NCBI GenBank assembly: GCA_964527995.1
Contig: CAZGRP010000006.1
Location: 1 to 64,000, forward strand
Length of the DNA: 64,000 nucleotides
From: CAZGRP01 sp964527995
GTDB taxonomy: Bacteria > Zhuqueibacterota > Zhuqueibacteria > Oceanimicrobiales > CAZGRP01
Reading direction: 5' to 3'
In this document: positions 25,910-35,370 of the stretch, one piece after another
Layout of the letters: every line of letters starts with the position of its first letter
Numbering within the stretch: position 1 is the stretch's first letter
The notes under the pieces: model-generated
Databases searched by the model: none
What the model was told of the DNA's origin: nothing
Seen by the model: only the letters and a program-made list of their open reading frames with translations
Position numbers and translations under genes: made by a program

Positions 25910-27265
25910 CTAGTTCACTCCGTACTCCTTCAGTTTGTACTGAAGGGCTCGCCGGGTGATTCCGAGAATCTGCGCAGCTTGCGTGCGGTTGCCGCCCGTC
26001 TCCTCGAGAGTCTTCAGGATCAGCTCTTTCTCAACCTCCTTGATCGATCGTCCGGGGCGGACTCCCGCATCTATGCCGGGCTCCTCTCCGCCCATCAGAT
26101 CGCGGAACTGTTTCGGAAGACACTCGGGGAGGATATAGTCCCCCCGGCAAAGGATGACGGCTCGTTCGACGACGTTTTGCAGCTCGCGGACGTTGCCCGG
26201 CCAGTCGTATCGCATCAGCAGGTCCATGCTCTTGGGAGCAAAGCCGCGAACGAGGCGCTGATTCTTTTCGGCAAATATTTTGAGAAAATGGTCGGCAAGC
26301 AGCGGAATGTCCTCCTTGCGTTCTCTCAGAGGGGGCAATTCCACCGTCACCACGCTGAGGCGGAAAAACAAGTCCTGGCGGAAAGTGCCCTTACGAACCT
26401 CCTCTTCCAGGTCCTTGTTGGTCGCTGCGATGACGCGCACGTTGACCTTGATCGTCTTGCTTCCACCCAGACGCTCGAACTCCTGTTCCTGCAGCACGCG
26501 CAAGATTTTGGCCTGGGTCGCCGGAGACATATCGCCGATTTCGTCAAGGAAGATCGTACCGCCATCCGCCAGTTCGAATCGACCTTTGCGCTGGGTGGTG
26601 GCACCAGTAAAAGCCCCGCGCTCATGACCGAAGAGCTCACTTTCGAGCAGGTTCTCCGGCAAGGCGGCGCAGTTGACTTTGACAAAGGGGCGCTGGCGGC
26701 GGGGGCTGTTCTCATGGATGGCGTTGGCAATCAACTCCTTGCCCGTGCCACTCTCCCCCAGAATCAGGATGGTGGCGTCGCTGGGAGCAGCGAGCGCCAG
26801 AACCTCGAAGACATCCCTCATCTTCCGGCTGCGTCCAATGATGTTGGAAAAATCGAACTGTTCGCCCACCCGGCTTCTCAGCGCTTCGTTTTCGGCTTCG
26901 AGTTCGTAGTAGCGCAAGGCCTTTTCCACGACGTGCAGAACTTCGTTCATGTCCAGCGGCTTGGTAAGGTATTCGAAGGCCCCCATCTTCAATGTCTCCA
27001 CCGCTGTCTGGACCGTGGCGAAGGCCGTCATGATGACGACGGGCACCGCCGGGCTGATGGCCTTGATACGTTTCAGCGCCTCCACGCCGTCCATCTTCCT
27101 CATGCGCAGGTCGAGAAGGATGAGATCGAAAACGTTCTCCTCCACCATCTGAACGGCATCGTCGCCGTCTTCGGCCTCGAGAATCTCGTATCCTGCCTGA
27201 CCCAGGGTTGCCTTCAAGGCGAGCCGGTGTGCGGCGTCGTCGTCTACGATGAGAATTCGTTTCAT
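25910..27265 (-). CDS. ZraR/HydG-like sigma-54 response regulator (RR3)
   Basis: 451 residues: receiver with Asp52 (LILLDLRMRKMDG), AAA+ with GESGTGKE, GAFTGA and GGTIFLDEIGDM, and Fis-type HTH NRTQAAQILGITRRALQYKL. The overall arrangement resembles ZraR. It is downstream of and collinear with HK3, and its 3' end abuts the enhancer array for the Met-rich operon, so it is the likely activator. The receiver has Arg where most have Pro two residues after the aspartate loop (DLRMRKMDG), a minor oddity. Confidence 0.92.
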   Translation of the reverse strand: MKRILIVDDDAAHRLALKATLGQAGYEILEAEDGDDAVQMVEENVFDLILLDLRMRKMDGVEALKRIKAISPAVPVVIMTAFATVQTAVETLKMGAFEYLTKPLDMNEVLHVVEKALRYYELEAENEALRSRVGEQFDFSNIIGRSRKMRDVFEVLALAAPSDATILILGESGTGKELIANAIHENSPRRQRPFVKVNCAALPENLLESELFGHERGAFTGATTQRKGRFELADGGTIFLDEIGDMSPATQAKILRVLQEQEFERLGGSKTIKVNVRVIAATNKDLEEEVRKGTFRQDLFFRLSVVTVELPPLRERKEDIPLLADHFLKIFAEKNQRLVRGFAPKSMDLLMRYDWPGNVRELQNVVERAVILCRGDYILPECLPKQFRDLMGGEEPGIDAGVRPGRSIKEVEKELILKTLEETGGNRTQAAQILGITRRALQYKLKEYGVN

Positions 27266-27362
27266 GTGTTGATGCTCTGTTTAGAACTCAGCCTGGCGGT
27301 TGGAGGTGAAGAGTCGACAGTCGCGCAACCCGAAACACGCAACTCGAAACACACTCCAAGCT

Positions 27363-29099
27363 CTACGCCCCATGGTCCCTCGGCAGCCAGATTACGAACC
27401 TGGTCCCTTCTCCAGGCTGACTCTCTACGTCGATACTTCCGCGATGGTTTTCAATGATGCGGTGCACGATGGCCAATCCGAGCCCGGTTCCACCCCGCTT
27501 CGAGGTGAAGAACGGGTCGAAGATCTTGGGCAGATGCTGCGGCTCGATGCCGTGCCCGGTATCGCGAATCTCCAGGCGAATGCGCTGCGCAGATTCATCC
27601 ATGTCTGCGGCCACCGTGAGGGTTCCTCCGTCCTCCATCGCATCCATTGCATTGAGGAAGAGATTCAAGAGGGCCTGAGCCAGGAGGTCGGGATCTGCCA
27701 TCAACTCAGGGAGATCGGCCGGCCCCGACCGCTCCACCTTGATGCCCCTGGCGTCGAGGTCGGTCTGCACCAGCCTGAGGGCGTGATCGATGATGTCCGC
27801 AACTTGCACGGGCTGCAGCCTCGGCTCGTGCGGCCGAGCGAAATCAAGCAAGTCCTGGATCACGCGATTGAGCCGGTCGGTTTCCGAAATAATGGCTTCG
27901 GCGTACTGGCGCTCGGCCGGGTCAGCCTCAAACTTGCGGGCGAAGTACTGCGCCAATCCCTTGATGGCGCCGAGCGGATTCCGTACTTCGTGAGCGATTC
28001 CGGCCGCCATCTGGCCAAGGCTGGCCAGCCGTTCCGAGCGCTGCACCCTCTCCTGCAGGGCTTCCATCTCCTGAAGGTCGCGAAGGATCAGCACCGTGCC
28101 CAGGAACTCGCCGTCTGGCGAGCGAATCTTGCTCGTCGTGACGCTCAGCGGTACGGTCTGTCCATCCCTCAGGCGACAGCGCACTTTCTTCTCATTGAAC
28201 TCCGCGGCAGTGAGGTCGATTCCGCACTGAAGCCGATCCGTCAGCTCCCGGAAGGGCCGGCCTATCAGGTCACCCTCAGACATCTGCAGGATCTCGGTGG
28301 CCCGGCGGTTGACTGTCACGACGCGTTCGTCCGGGTCCAGCGAGATCAAGCCGTGGCCTACGCTCTCCACCAGGTTCTGCAGATACGATTCGGTCTCCAC
28401 CAGCGATTGGTTGGTGACGTAGTACTTCTGGATCACAGCCACAAAGAAAAGCGAAGCAGCGCCGAGGACCAGAAGAACCGCACCCGTGCCCAGAGCACGG
28501 CGGAGATCTTCTGCCCGGGCGGCCTGGTAGGGCGCCAGCGAAAGTCCTAGCAGCAGCACGTACTGGTTGACCTGATGTGTGCCCGACATCATCCGGCACA
28601 CGTCTTGCCAGCGGCGCATCATCTCGGTGTGCCGCATGCCACTGGCAGGCTGGAACCGCTTGGCAACCTGGAAGACACGTCGCCCGTCGCGCAACACCAC
28701 GGCACCCGAGATCACCGAATCTGCAGGAACATCCAGCCAGCCGGCTGCGTCCCCGTCCCACGTCGCATTCCTGTCGTCGGCAGAGCTGGCAACGCGGATC
28801 TTGCCTGTCTCCTTCTCGACGAGGTAGAGGTACTCCACATCCTGCTGGCGGGCGATCTCCTCAAACAGGCCCTGCATCTCCGGGGGTCCCCACATCATTC
28901 CCATCATGCCGATACGAGTGCTGGACTCGATCGACTCAATGATGGATCGTCCCTGTCGCGTCAGTTGCCTGGCCACCTCCTGTTGTTCGCTGTGCAGGCG
29001 GCGCAGGCTGTACACGCCGAGCACGCTCAGAAAAACCAGCACCAGCGCAAGTATGGCGACAGCGGGAAGGTAAAGCGGCTGTCGGAACAACTTTCTCAC
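27363..29099 (-). CDS. ZraS-like sensor histidine kinase with PAS domain (HK3)
   Basis: 578 residues. Membrane helix at ~12-32, periplasmic sensor domain ~33-195 containing a Met-rich stretch (RIGMMGMMWGPPEMQG) and a second Met/His patch (RHTEMMRRWQDVCRMM). A helix at ~205-225, a PAS domain (LVESVGHGLISLDPDERVVTVN), and the kinase core with H-box HEVRNPLGAIKGLAQYF, N-box LFLNAMDAMEDG and DTGHGIEP...GTGLGLAIV follow. Methionines in the sensor domain fit detection of soft metals, by inference. RR3 follows 97 bases downstream. Confidence 0.88.
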   Translation of the reverse strand: MRKLFRQPLYLPAVAILALVLVFLSVLGVYSLRRLHSEQQEVARQLTRQGRSIIESIESSTRIGMMGMMWGPPEMQGLFEEIARQQDVEYLYLVEKETGKIRVASSADDRNATWDGDAAGWLDVPADSVISGAVVLRDGRRVFQVAKRFQPASGMRHTEMMRRWQDVCRMMSGTHQVNQYVLLLGLSLAPYQAARAEDLRRALGTGAVLLVLGAASLFFVAVIQKYYVTNQSLVETESYLQNLVESVGHGLISLDPDERVVTVNRRATEILQMSEGDLIGRPFRELTDRLQCGIDLTAAEFNEKKVRCRLRDGQTVPLSVTTSKIRSPDGEFLGTVLILRDLQEMEALQERVQRSERLASLGQMAAGIAHEVRNPLGAIKGLAQYFARKFEADPAERQYAEAIISETDRLNRVIQDLLDFARPHEPRLQPVQVADIIDHALRLVQTDLDARGIKVERSGPADLPELMADPDLLAQALLNLFLNAMDAMEDGGTLTVAADMDESAQRIRLEIRDTGHGIEPQHLPKIFDPFFTSKRGGTGLGLAIVHRIIENHRGSIDVESQPGEGTRFVIWLPRDHGA

Positions 29100-29207
29100 G
29101 TTCTGTTTGCTCTGATTCTTTTCACGCCATGTTCATCTCAGCCCTTGAAATATACGGCACCGGAGGGTATCGTTCAACTGGAAGGCAAAACCGATGGCAC
29201 GATGATT

Positions 29208-31748
29208 CTACCCGACGTGACGCACGGCTTCGGCAGGAGCCAGCCGAGCTGCCTTGAACGCCGGGTAAAGCGACGCAGCGGCACAAACCAGCAGCAGCAC
29301 GATCCACGGCCACACCAGGTTCTGCCACCGGAACATCGGGAAAATCACCGCCAATGCCCCGGGGATGTCCCTCATCGACGCTGCGAAGGTCGAGAAATCA
29401 ATGCCGTGAAGATGGAAGTACCCGATGATGGCAGCGCCGAGCCCCGTACCAAGCAGCAGGCCGATGACGCCGAGAAACACCGCCTCGAACAGCACCAGCC
29501 GGACGATGCGCGACACCCGCATACCCAGGGAGATCAACACGCCGAACTCTCGGGTGCGCTCGATGACCGACATCAGCACCGTGTTCAGTATGCCAAGTGC
29601 GACGATAGCGAAGATGATGAGCAGCAACACGTAGATCTCGACATTGACGAAGTCGACCATCTGCACCACCACCGGCATGATCTCGTCCCAGGTCCGCACC
29701 TGGTATCGCGACGAGTCGAGTCCCGTTTTCAGCGCCGCGACCACAGCGGGCAGTTCTTTCATGCTGCCAAGGGAGACGGCAAACAGAGACACTTTTTGCC
29801 CGAGATCATAAAGTTCCTGAACCGTCTTCAGCGGCGCAAATACGTACACGCCGTCCATCGCTTCACTTCCGACACGGAAGACGCCGCGCACGCGCAGGGC
29901 GGCCGTGACCATTTCGCCGCCGGCGGTCTGAGCAAGCAAGACGACCTTCTCTCCGACTCCGACGTCCAGGCGCTCAGCAAGCTTCGCCCCCAAGAGTACG
30001 TCATATCGATCCTGTGGCTGGAGATAGGTACCCTGGACCAGAACTTCAGCAACCCGGGTGACGGCGGGCTCGCTAACCGGATCGATCCCTACGAGCACCG
30101 CGCTGATCGACCTGGCAGCACTGCTGAGCAAGACGCGTGTCTCTACACGCGGACTAAAACCCTTGATCTCCGGCAAAGTCCTGAGCACCCTGCCCACGGC
30201 CGCCGGATCCTCGATCACCCGCGTAGGCACCATCTCCTGCTGGAAGCCCGGCGCGTTCACCTGCAGGTCACCGGTGAGATAGTCGGTCGAGTTTCGGATC
30301 ATCTGATCGTAGAAGCCCTCGGCCAGTGCATAGACAAACAAGAGAGCCGCCATGCTCAAAGCCAGGGCGGAAGCGGTGATCCAGGTTCGGCGGGTATTTC
30401 GGCCGATGTTGCGCCAGGCCATGCGAGCCAACAGAAGCTTGCCGCCGAAGATGCGCAAGGGAAGTCGGGGAAGTACTCGCACCCGGCGCCGGCGCCAGCC
30501 GCCACCAGCCAGTCCCTCCGAACGCAGGGCTGTGGCCGGATCAAGACGCGCGGCGCGCGAGGCGGGGTAGAGCGCGGCCAGGAGTGAGAAAGCCAGCACG
30601 GTGCCGGTGGAGAATGATAGATGCAGAGAGTCCACCGTCGGATAGACGACGGCGGTCAGGCCGGCCATGGTCTGCACCGCAGCGATGTAGGCGGAAAAAT
30701 CAAGTCCGGCCCTGGTGAAATAGAGCGTCACCCCGAGCCCCAAGGCACCGCCGAGAACGACACCGACCACACCCAGAATCACTGATTCGTACACAACCAG
30801 CCTGACCACTCGAGCCGGCCGCATGCCCAGGGCCAACAAAGTGCCGAACTCTCGCGTGCGCTCGACGACGGACATCAGGATGGTGTTGGTGATGCCGATG
30901 GCCACGACCACGAAGACGATGATCATCACCACGTAGGTGAAGGAATCATGAAACGCCACCATGCTGACCAGATCCGGCAGCATGTCGCGCCAGTCGACAA
31001 CCTCAAATCTTGTGGAATCGAGTCGACCCGAAAGGAGCTCTGCCACCCGACGACTGCGCTTCTTGTCGCTCACGCGGGCCGCCAGTCCGGTGACCGCCGA
31101 ATCCAGAGCGTACAGATCCTGAGCTGCCGGCAGGGTCAGAAAAGCGAGGGTCGCATCGGCCGTTTTCGTACCCGTGTGAAGGATGCCCACCACCTCATAA
31201 AGCCCAGCCCCCATACTTCCGTAGGCGGTCTGCACCAGCGCCAGGACCGTGTCGCCCAGGCTCACCCCGAGGCCATCGGCCAGCTCGCTGCCGAGCACAA
31301 TAGCATCGCGGTCGCCGGACTGGAGATAACGACCCTGCGCGATCGCTTCCTGGAGGCGAGTCACTCCCGGCTCGGTGCCAGGATCGATCCCCACCAGCAA
31401 CGCCCCGTTCGAGTTCTCGCCGGCGCCCAGCAGAGCGGGCAACTCGACACGGCGGGTCACTGCCACAACATCTTGCGTCTGCTGCAGCAAGCGCGCGATG
31501 GGGCCGGGTTCCCGTATCGTCAGATCCGGATCGCGGCTCTTCCGAAATCCTTTCGCCACCACCTGCAGATCACCGGTCAGGTATCCTGTAGCGTTGTCGA
31601 TCATCTGCTGATTCATGCCGTCGACGTAGGCCCAGATGAATATCAGAGACGCCAGACCCAGGCTGACGGCAGAAACGGTCAGCAGCGTCCGCCGCTTCTT
31701 CCGCAGGATGTTCCGAACCGCAATTCTCCAGAAGGTAGGAAAGGCCAT
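29208..31748 (-). CDS. FtsX/MacB-type ABC permease with two tandem full-length halves
   Basis: 846 residues, about twice the usual size. Each half (~1-425 and ~435-846) has an N-terminal helix, a MacB-like periplasmic domain and three C-terminal helices. Matching blocks are NATGYLTGDLQVVAKGF / NSTDYLTGDLQVNAPGF and ERTREFGTLLALGM / ERTREFGVLISLGM. A single polypeptide could thus supply both permease subunits. No ATPase gene is adjacent. MacB/LolCE-like work on lipoprotein or envelope substrates is the family role; the substrate here is unknown. Confidence 0.87.
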   Translation of the reverse strand: MAFPTFWRIAVRNILRKKRRTLLTVSAVSLGLASLIFIWAYVDGMNQQMIDNATGYLTGDLQVVAKGFRKSRDPDLTIREPGPIARLLQQTQDVVAVTRRVELPALLGAGENSNGALLVGIDPGTEPGVTRLQEAIAQGRYLQSGDRDAIVLGSELADGLGVSLGDTVLALVQTAYGSMGAGLYEVVGILHTGTKTADATLAFLTLPAAQDLYALDSAVTGLAARVSDKKRSRRVAELLSGRLDSTRFEVVDWRDMLPDLVSMVAFHDSFTYVVMIIVFVVVAIGITNTILMSVVERTREFGTLLALGMRPARVVRLVVYESVILGVVGVVLGGALGLGVTLYFTRAGLDFSAYIAAVQTMAGLTAVVYPTVDSLHLSFSTGTVLAFSLLAALYPASRAARLDPATALRSEGLAGGGWRRRRVRVLPRLPLRIFGGKLLLARMAWRNIGRNTRRTWITASALALSMAALLFVYALAEGFYDQMIRNSTDYLTGDLQVNAPGFQQEMVPTRVIEDPAAVGRVLRTLPEIKGFSPRVETRVLLSSAARSISAVLVGIDPVSEPAVTRVAEVLVQGTYLQPQDRYDVLLGAKLAERLDVGVGEKVVLLAQTAGGEMVTAALRVRGVFRVGSEAMDGVYVFAPLKTVQELYDLGQKVSLFAVSLGSMKELPAVVAALKTGLDSSRYQVRTWDEIMPVVVQMVDFVNVEIYVLLLIIFAIVALGILNTVLMSVIERTREFGVLISLGMRVSRIVRLVLFEAVFLGVIGLLLGTGLGAAIIGYFHLHGIDFSTFAASMRDIPGALAVIFPMFRWQNLVWPWIVLLLVCAAASLYPAFKAARLAPAEAVRHVG

Positions 31749-31796
31749 GGGTAGTTCAGTAGCGATCAGCGAGACGGGTGACCGCGCGTGCGTATC

Positions 31797-34304
31797 TTAC
31801 TCCACTCCGGCCAATACCGGCGTGCTTTCTTTTTCCACTTGCGGCCTGAGGCGCCGGGAGCCGACTATGACGGCGGCAACCCACAGGTAACTCGCTGCAC
31901 CGAGCCAGAAGGAGGCGGAGTATCCCCATAGGACAGCCGCAGAAACCGCCAGCACCGCGCCAAACACCGATGCTGCCCCGTTCACGGCCCACATCCAGGG
32001 AATGTCCCTTTCCTGACTCCGTTCTTTGAGCAATCGAATGCCCATGGGGAAGGGGAAACCCATGGGAAACCCGATCAGCATAACGGCCAGCGCTGCCACG
32101 ACAAACCGCGTCGCGCCGAGACGAAGGATCGCTTCGAACAAGGGAGGAAGGAAGATGGTCGCCACAGGAACGATGAGGCCCACAACGGCTGCAGACAGCC
32201 AGATCGCCTTGATTCGATGCTTTGGCTGCACCCGGCCACTGACGATGCTGCCAAGACCGCTGCCGATCAGCAGAGCGAAGAGCAGCAGAGAGAGGGCCAG
32301 GGTCGGCTTGCCCAGGAAGAGCTGCAGCTTGTGGAGAAGGGAGATTTCGATCAACATGAACCCTATGCCGATGCCCAGGAACAGAACCACGATCGATGCG
32401 GGCATGCGAACGTGCCGGGGGAGTTCCGCCAGGTCGAGCCGCAGGCGAGACCGCCGCTGGCGTCGGCGCAGCGCCGCCGGCCCCAGCACCACAATCCCGA
32501 CAAACAAGAAAGAAAGCCAGAGAAGCTGGTTCAGCACCACCGGCAGTCCGCGCCGGTAGCTAAAGAAAAACGGCCGGTCGTCCGTGGCCGGCTGCACGTT
32601 GAGGGGGAATTCCTGGATCAGTTCATTGAACGTCATGTCGCCGTGAGCAAGGTCCAATAGGCTCTGATTCATCATCAGCCATTCACCCTCGACGGAATCG
32701 GTGTCGGCATCCTTCAACCGAATCACCTGCTGCCTGGCATAAGGCACGTAAGAGGTCCGGCCGTCGAACCCCGACAGGTGCAACGACGAGTGCAACAGCT
32801 GGGCTCGCTCTCTTTCGAACGGACGTTTCTGGAAGACCACCACCGGCATATAGCTGTTCCCCAGCACGTAGAGGCGTTTCATCGCGTCGGTGACCTCGAT
32901 GCCTCTATCCGCGAACGCGGCCAGGGCCGTGGTCAACAGGCGAACAGACTCCGGCAGCGAGTGGGCTACGATGATCAGAGTGCCTTCGGGAGTCAAATGA
33001 TCGAAGTAATCCTGAAAGGACTCCTTTGTGAACAGAAAGTTCTCCGTCAGTGCATAACCCTGGAAGCTGCGGCTGCTCTTGGTGATAGGCAAAGTCAACA
33101 TGATGATGTCGTAGCGGTCATCCGACCGCTTCAGAAAGTTGCGCCCTTCTTCGACGACAACCCTCACGTTCGGGGTTCGCGTGTAGAGGCCGCCGTTATA
33201 GTCCTCGTACTTACGCATCAGGGCCACAAAATCCGGGTTGACTTCCACGGCTGTGATGTTTCGCACGCCCCACAAGAGGTTGACGAGGACATCACGACCT
33301 CCGCCAGGACCGATGATCAGGGCGCTGTCCTTCTGACTATCCTCCATGAGCGCCAGCGGAAACGATCCCGTAAAACCATGTTTCAGTTCCCGCAACATTC
33401 CTGTGGTGTCATCCAGGGAGCCGTTCCATCGAAACATCGACGTGCCTGCCGCGCCATCGATGTAGAGGCCCATGAGGCTGGGGTCGGCAGACTGCCGCAC
33501 CAGATCCGTCCGCCCAAACGCACTCCAGCGTGTATCGATGATTTCTGCATCGATTCGAGAGTCATTGAGCAGAAGCGACATCTCCTTGTCTGGATTTTTG
33601 CGAAGGGGGACATCGCCGATGACGCCGTCGCCGAGGTTCAAGACAAACAACAAGCCGGAGGCAACGAACACAGATGCCGGAAGCCAGACATGCCGGCCTC
33701 GAGGACGCCTGTGAAACACAAAAGAGAGGCTCGAGAGTGCAGCCACGGCGGCAGCAAAAAGAACGGTGTTGACTCCACCGAAGCGATTCAGCGCCCACAC
33801 CACGGCCAGCGAACCAAGAGCCGCACCAGCAAGGTCGAAGGCGTAGAGTCGCGGGCTCTGCGAGGCGAAGCGCCGGAAAGCGGCCGCAAGCGTCACTCCG
33901 CCGAAGAAGAACGGCGGCATGACGATCAGTGTGAGAAACAACAGATTGGCCGAAAGACCCGTCTTGGTCATGAGAATCACGGCAACCGCCATGGCCGCGG
34001 CGACCAGCGCGGTCCATTGCCCGAGCGCCGGCTCTTTGGGCTCGAGCCCCGATCGTTCCCTTTTCAACCGATCCTCAAAGACGCCGCCGAAGGCCAACCC
34101 AAGAAGCGCCATCGAGACGACAAGGAAAACATAGTGATACGTCATCATGACCGAGAAAAGCCGGGTCAGGGCGATCTCATAGACCAGCACGCTAACGGAA
34201 AGCAAGAAGATACCCGCCACAACGAAAGGCGTCGCAGCTTTCGGCTCGACCATTCCTTCCCGCCGGTCCCCCGTTGGGGCATGTTTCGCAACGTAAGAAT
34301 CCAT
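31797..34304 (-). CDS. polytopic membrane spermidine-synthase-like protein
   Basis: 835 residues. About seven N-terminal helices, then a soluble spermidine-synthase/methyltransferase-like domain near 290-520 with ALIIGPGGGRDVLVNLLWG and VEVNPDFVALM, then more helices to the end. Fusions of this type are widespread but mostly unassigned; aminopropyl transfer has not been shown for them. The start at 34304 is set by a TGATG overlap with the upstream flavoprotein stop, so translation is coupled; an ATG four codons upstream is possible. Confidence 0.8.
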   Translation of the reverse strand: MDSYVAKHAPTGDRREGMVEPKAATPFVVAGIFLLSVSVLVYEIALTRLFSVMMTYHYVFLVVSMALLGLAFGGVFEDRLKRERSGLEPKEPALGQWTALVAAAMAVAVILMTKTGLSANLLFLTLIVMPPFFFGGVTLAAAFRRFASQSPRLYAFDLAGAALGSLAVVWALNRFGGVNTVLFAAAVAALSSLSFVFHRRPRGRHVWLPASVFVASGLLFVLNLGDGVIGDVPLRKNPDKEMSLLLNDSRIDAEIIDTRWSAFGRTDLVRQSADPSLMGLYIDGAAGTSMFRWNGSLDDTTGMLRELKHGFTGSFPLALMEDSQKDSALIIGPGGGRDVLVNLLWGVRNITAVEVNPDFVALMRKYEDYNGGLYTRTPNVRVVVEEGRNFLKRSDDRYDIIMLTLPITKSSRSFQGYALTENFLFTKESFQDYFDHLTPEGTLIIVAHSLPESVRLLTTALAAFADRGIEVTDAMKRLYVLGNSYMPVVVFQKRPFERERAQLLHSSLHLSGFDGRTSYVPYARQQVIRLKDADTDSVEGEWLMMNQSLLDLAHGDMTFNELIQEFPLNVQPATDDRPFFFSYRRGLPVVLNQLLWLSFLFVGIVVLGPAALRRRQRRSRLRLDLAELPRHVRMPASIVVLFLGIGIGFMLIEISLLHKLQLFLGKPTLALSLLLFALLIGSGLGSIVSGRVQPKHRIKAIWLSAAVVGLIVPVATIFLPPLFEAILRLGATRFVVAALAVMLIGFPMGFPFPMGIRLLKERSQERDIPWMWAVNGAASVFGAVLAVSAAVLWGYSASFWLGAASYLWVAAVIVGSRRLRPQVEKESTPVLAGVE

Positions 34305-35356
34305 CAACGAATCCATCTCATTATTTTGTACAGCGTTGTCTTCAGCAGCATGGGCCGATAGAGCATCATCATGTCACGATGGGGGTCGGGATGTCCGGCC
34401 AAGGTAGTCAGGAAAAGCCGGGCAGCCAGGTCACCGGCTCGTTCGAAGAGATACCGGTTCAGCCACGTCGATTTCACCCATGGGATCAGTTCCCTGCGCG
34501 CCATCGCCCAGTAGTCTTTCCCCTCGACGATGGAGCGTGCAGCCAGATAGCCCGACTGGATCGCCAGCCGCATGCCGAACCCCCAGTTGGCGTCCTGGAA
34601 GCCGGCAGCCTCCCCGGCAATGGGCCGGCTGAAGTTCTCGACCAGCGGCGTGATCCCATAATTTCCAAAGGAGTGCCTGTTGTTCATTCGGAACGGACGA
34701 AAGGCCTGGAAGGAATCCACAGCCCTTCGTAGATAGTTGGCCTTCGCTGCGGCATCTCGGTAGCGGCGAATGAAACACGCACAAACCACACCCCGGCCGT
34801 GATGGGCCACCAGGTAGGCGTACACCTTTGGGGCCACTTCCTGGTCAACCAGGAATGAGACCGTGTCGGGAAGATCCGTCTCGAAGACCATCCCCTGTAC
34901 CAGGACGTAGCTGAGCCGGCTGGCGGGTCCAGTAGCAACGATATCGACCTCGCCAGGGTCGGCCCTGCTGCCGAACTCGATACGGACGCCTGCGGCTAAC
35001 GCCTGGCGTTTGAGAGCCGCATCCAGGGTATCCTGGTAGCAACCCCTGCGCACCATGTAGCCCATCGGCCAGTCTGCGCGAATCTCATAGCGGCGCCCGT
35101 CCTGGTAACCGGTCGCGGCCATCACCGGCTCGATCGGGAAGTCCACACGAAGGTTCGCGCGGCGCAGCAGCGACAGAGCATCCTCCTGCCTCGTCCAGTT
35201 CTCGAAGTATTGAAAGTCCCCCGAAAACCGCATGCCGACGTCGTTTCGTAGCTCATAAACAATCGGCCGGTATCCTTCGAGAGCCAGATTGATCGCCGCA
35301 GTCAGGCCTGCAAGGCCGGCACCAGCGATTCTGATTTCATTATCCCCGGCGGTCAT
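34304..35356 (-). CDS. FAD-dependent oxidoreductase, geranylgeranyl-reductase-like
   Basis: 350 residues. N-terminal FAD-binding motif IRIAGAGLAGLTAAINLALEG and the later GEAAGFQDANWGFGMRLAIQSG resemble the geranylgeranyl reductase / digeranylgeranyl-glycerophospholipid reductase family and lycopene-cyclase-like flavoproteins. Substrate unknown; a lipid or quinone isoprenoid is plausible. It sits between the bc-complex genes and the coupled spermidine-synthase-like protein, all in one direction. Confidence 0.75.
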   Translation of the reverse strand: MTAGDNEIRIAGAGLAGLTAAINLALEGYRPIVYELRNDVGMRFSGDFQYFENWTRQEDALSLLRRANLRVDFPIEPVMAATGYQDGRRYEIRADWPMGYMVRRGCYQDTLDAALKRQALAAGVRIEFGSRADPGEVDIVATGPASRLSYVLVQGMVFETDLPDTVSFLVDQEVAPKVYAYLVAHHGRGVVCACFIRRYRDAAAKANYLRRAVDSFQAFRPFRMNNRHSFGNYGITPLVENFSRPIAGEAAGFQDANWGFGMRLAIQSGYLAARSIVEGKDYWAMARRELIPWVKSTWLNRYLFERAGDLAARLFLTTLAGHPDPHRDMMMLYRPMLLKTTLYKIMRWIR

Positions 35357-35370
35357 CGTCGCCTACCGAG

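Noticed and set aside
25892..27457. 521-codon plus-strand frame
   Set aside because: Antisense to RR3 and extends into non-coding sequence; no domain.
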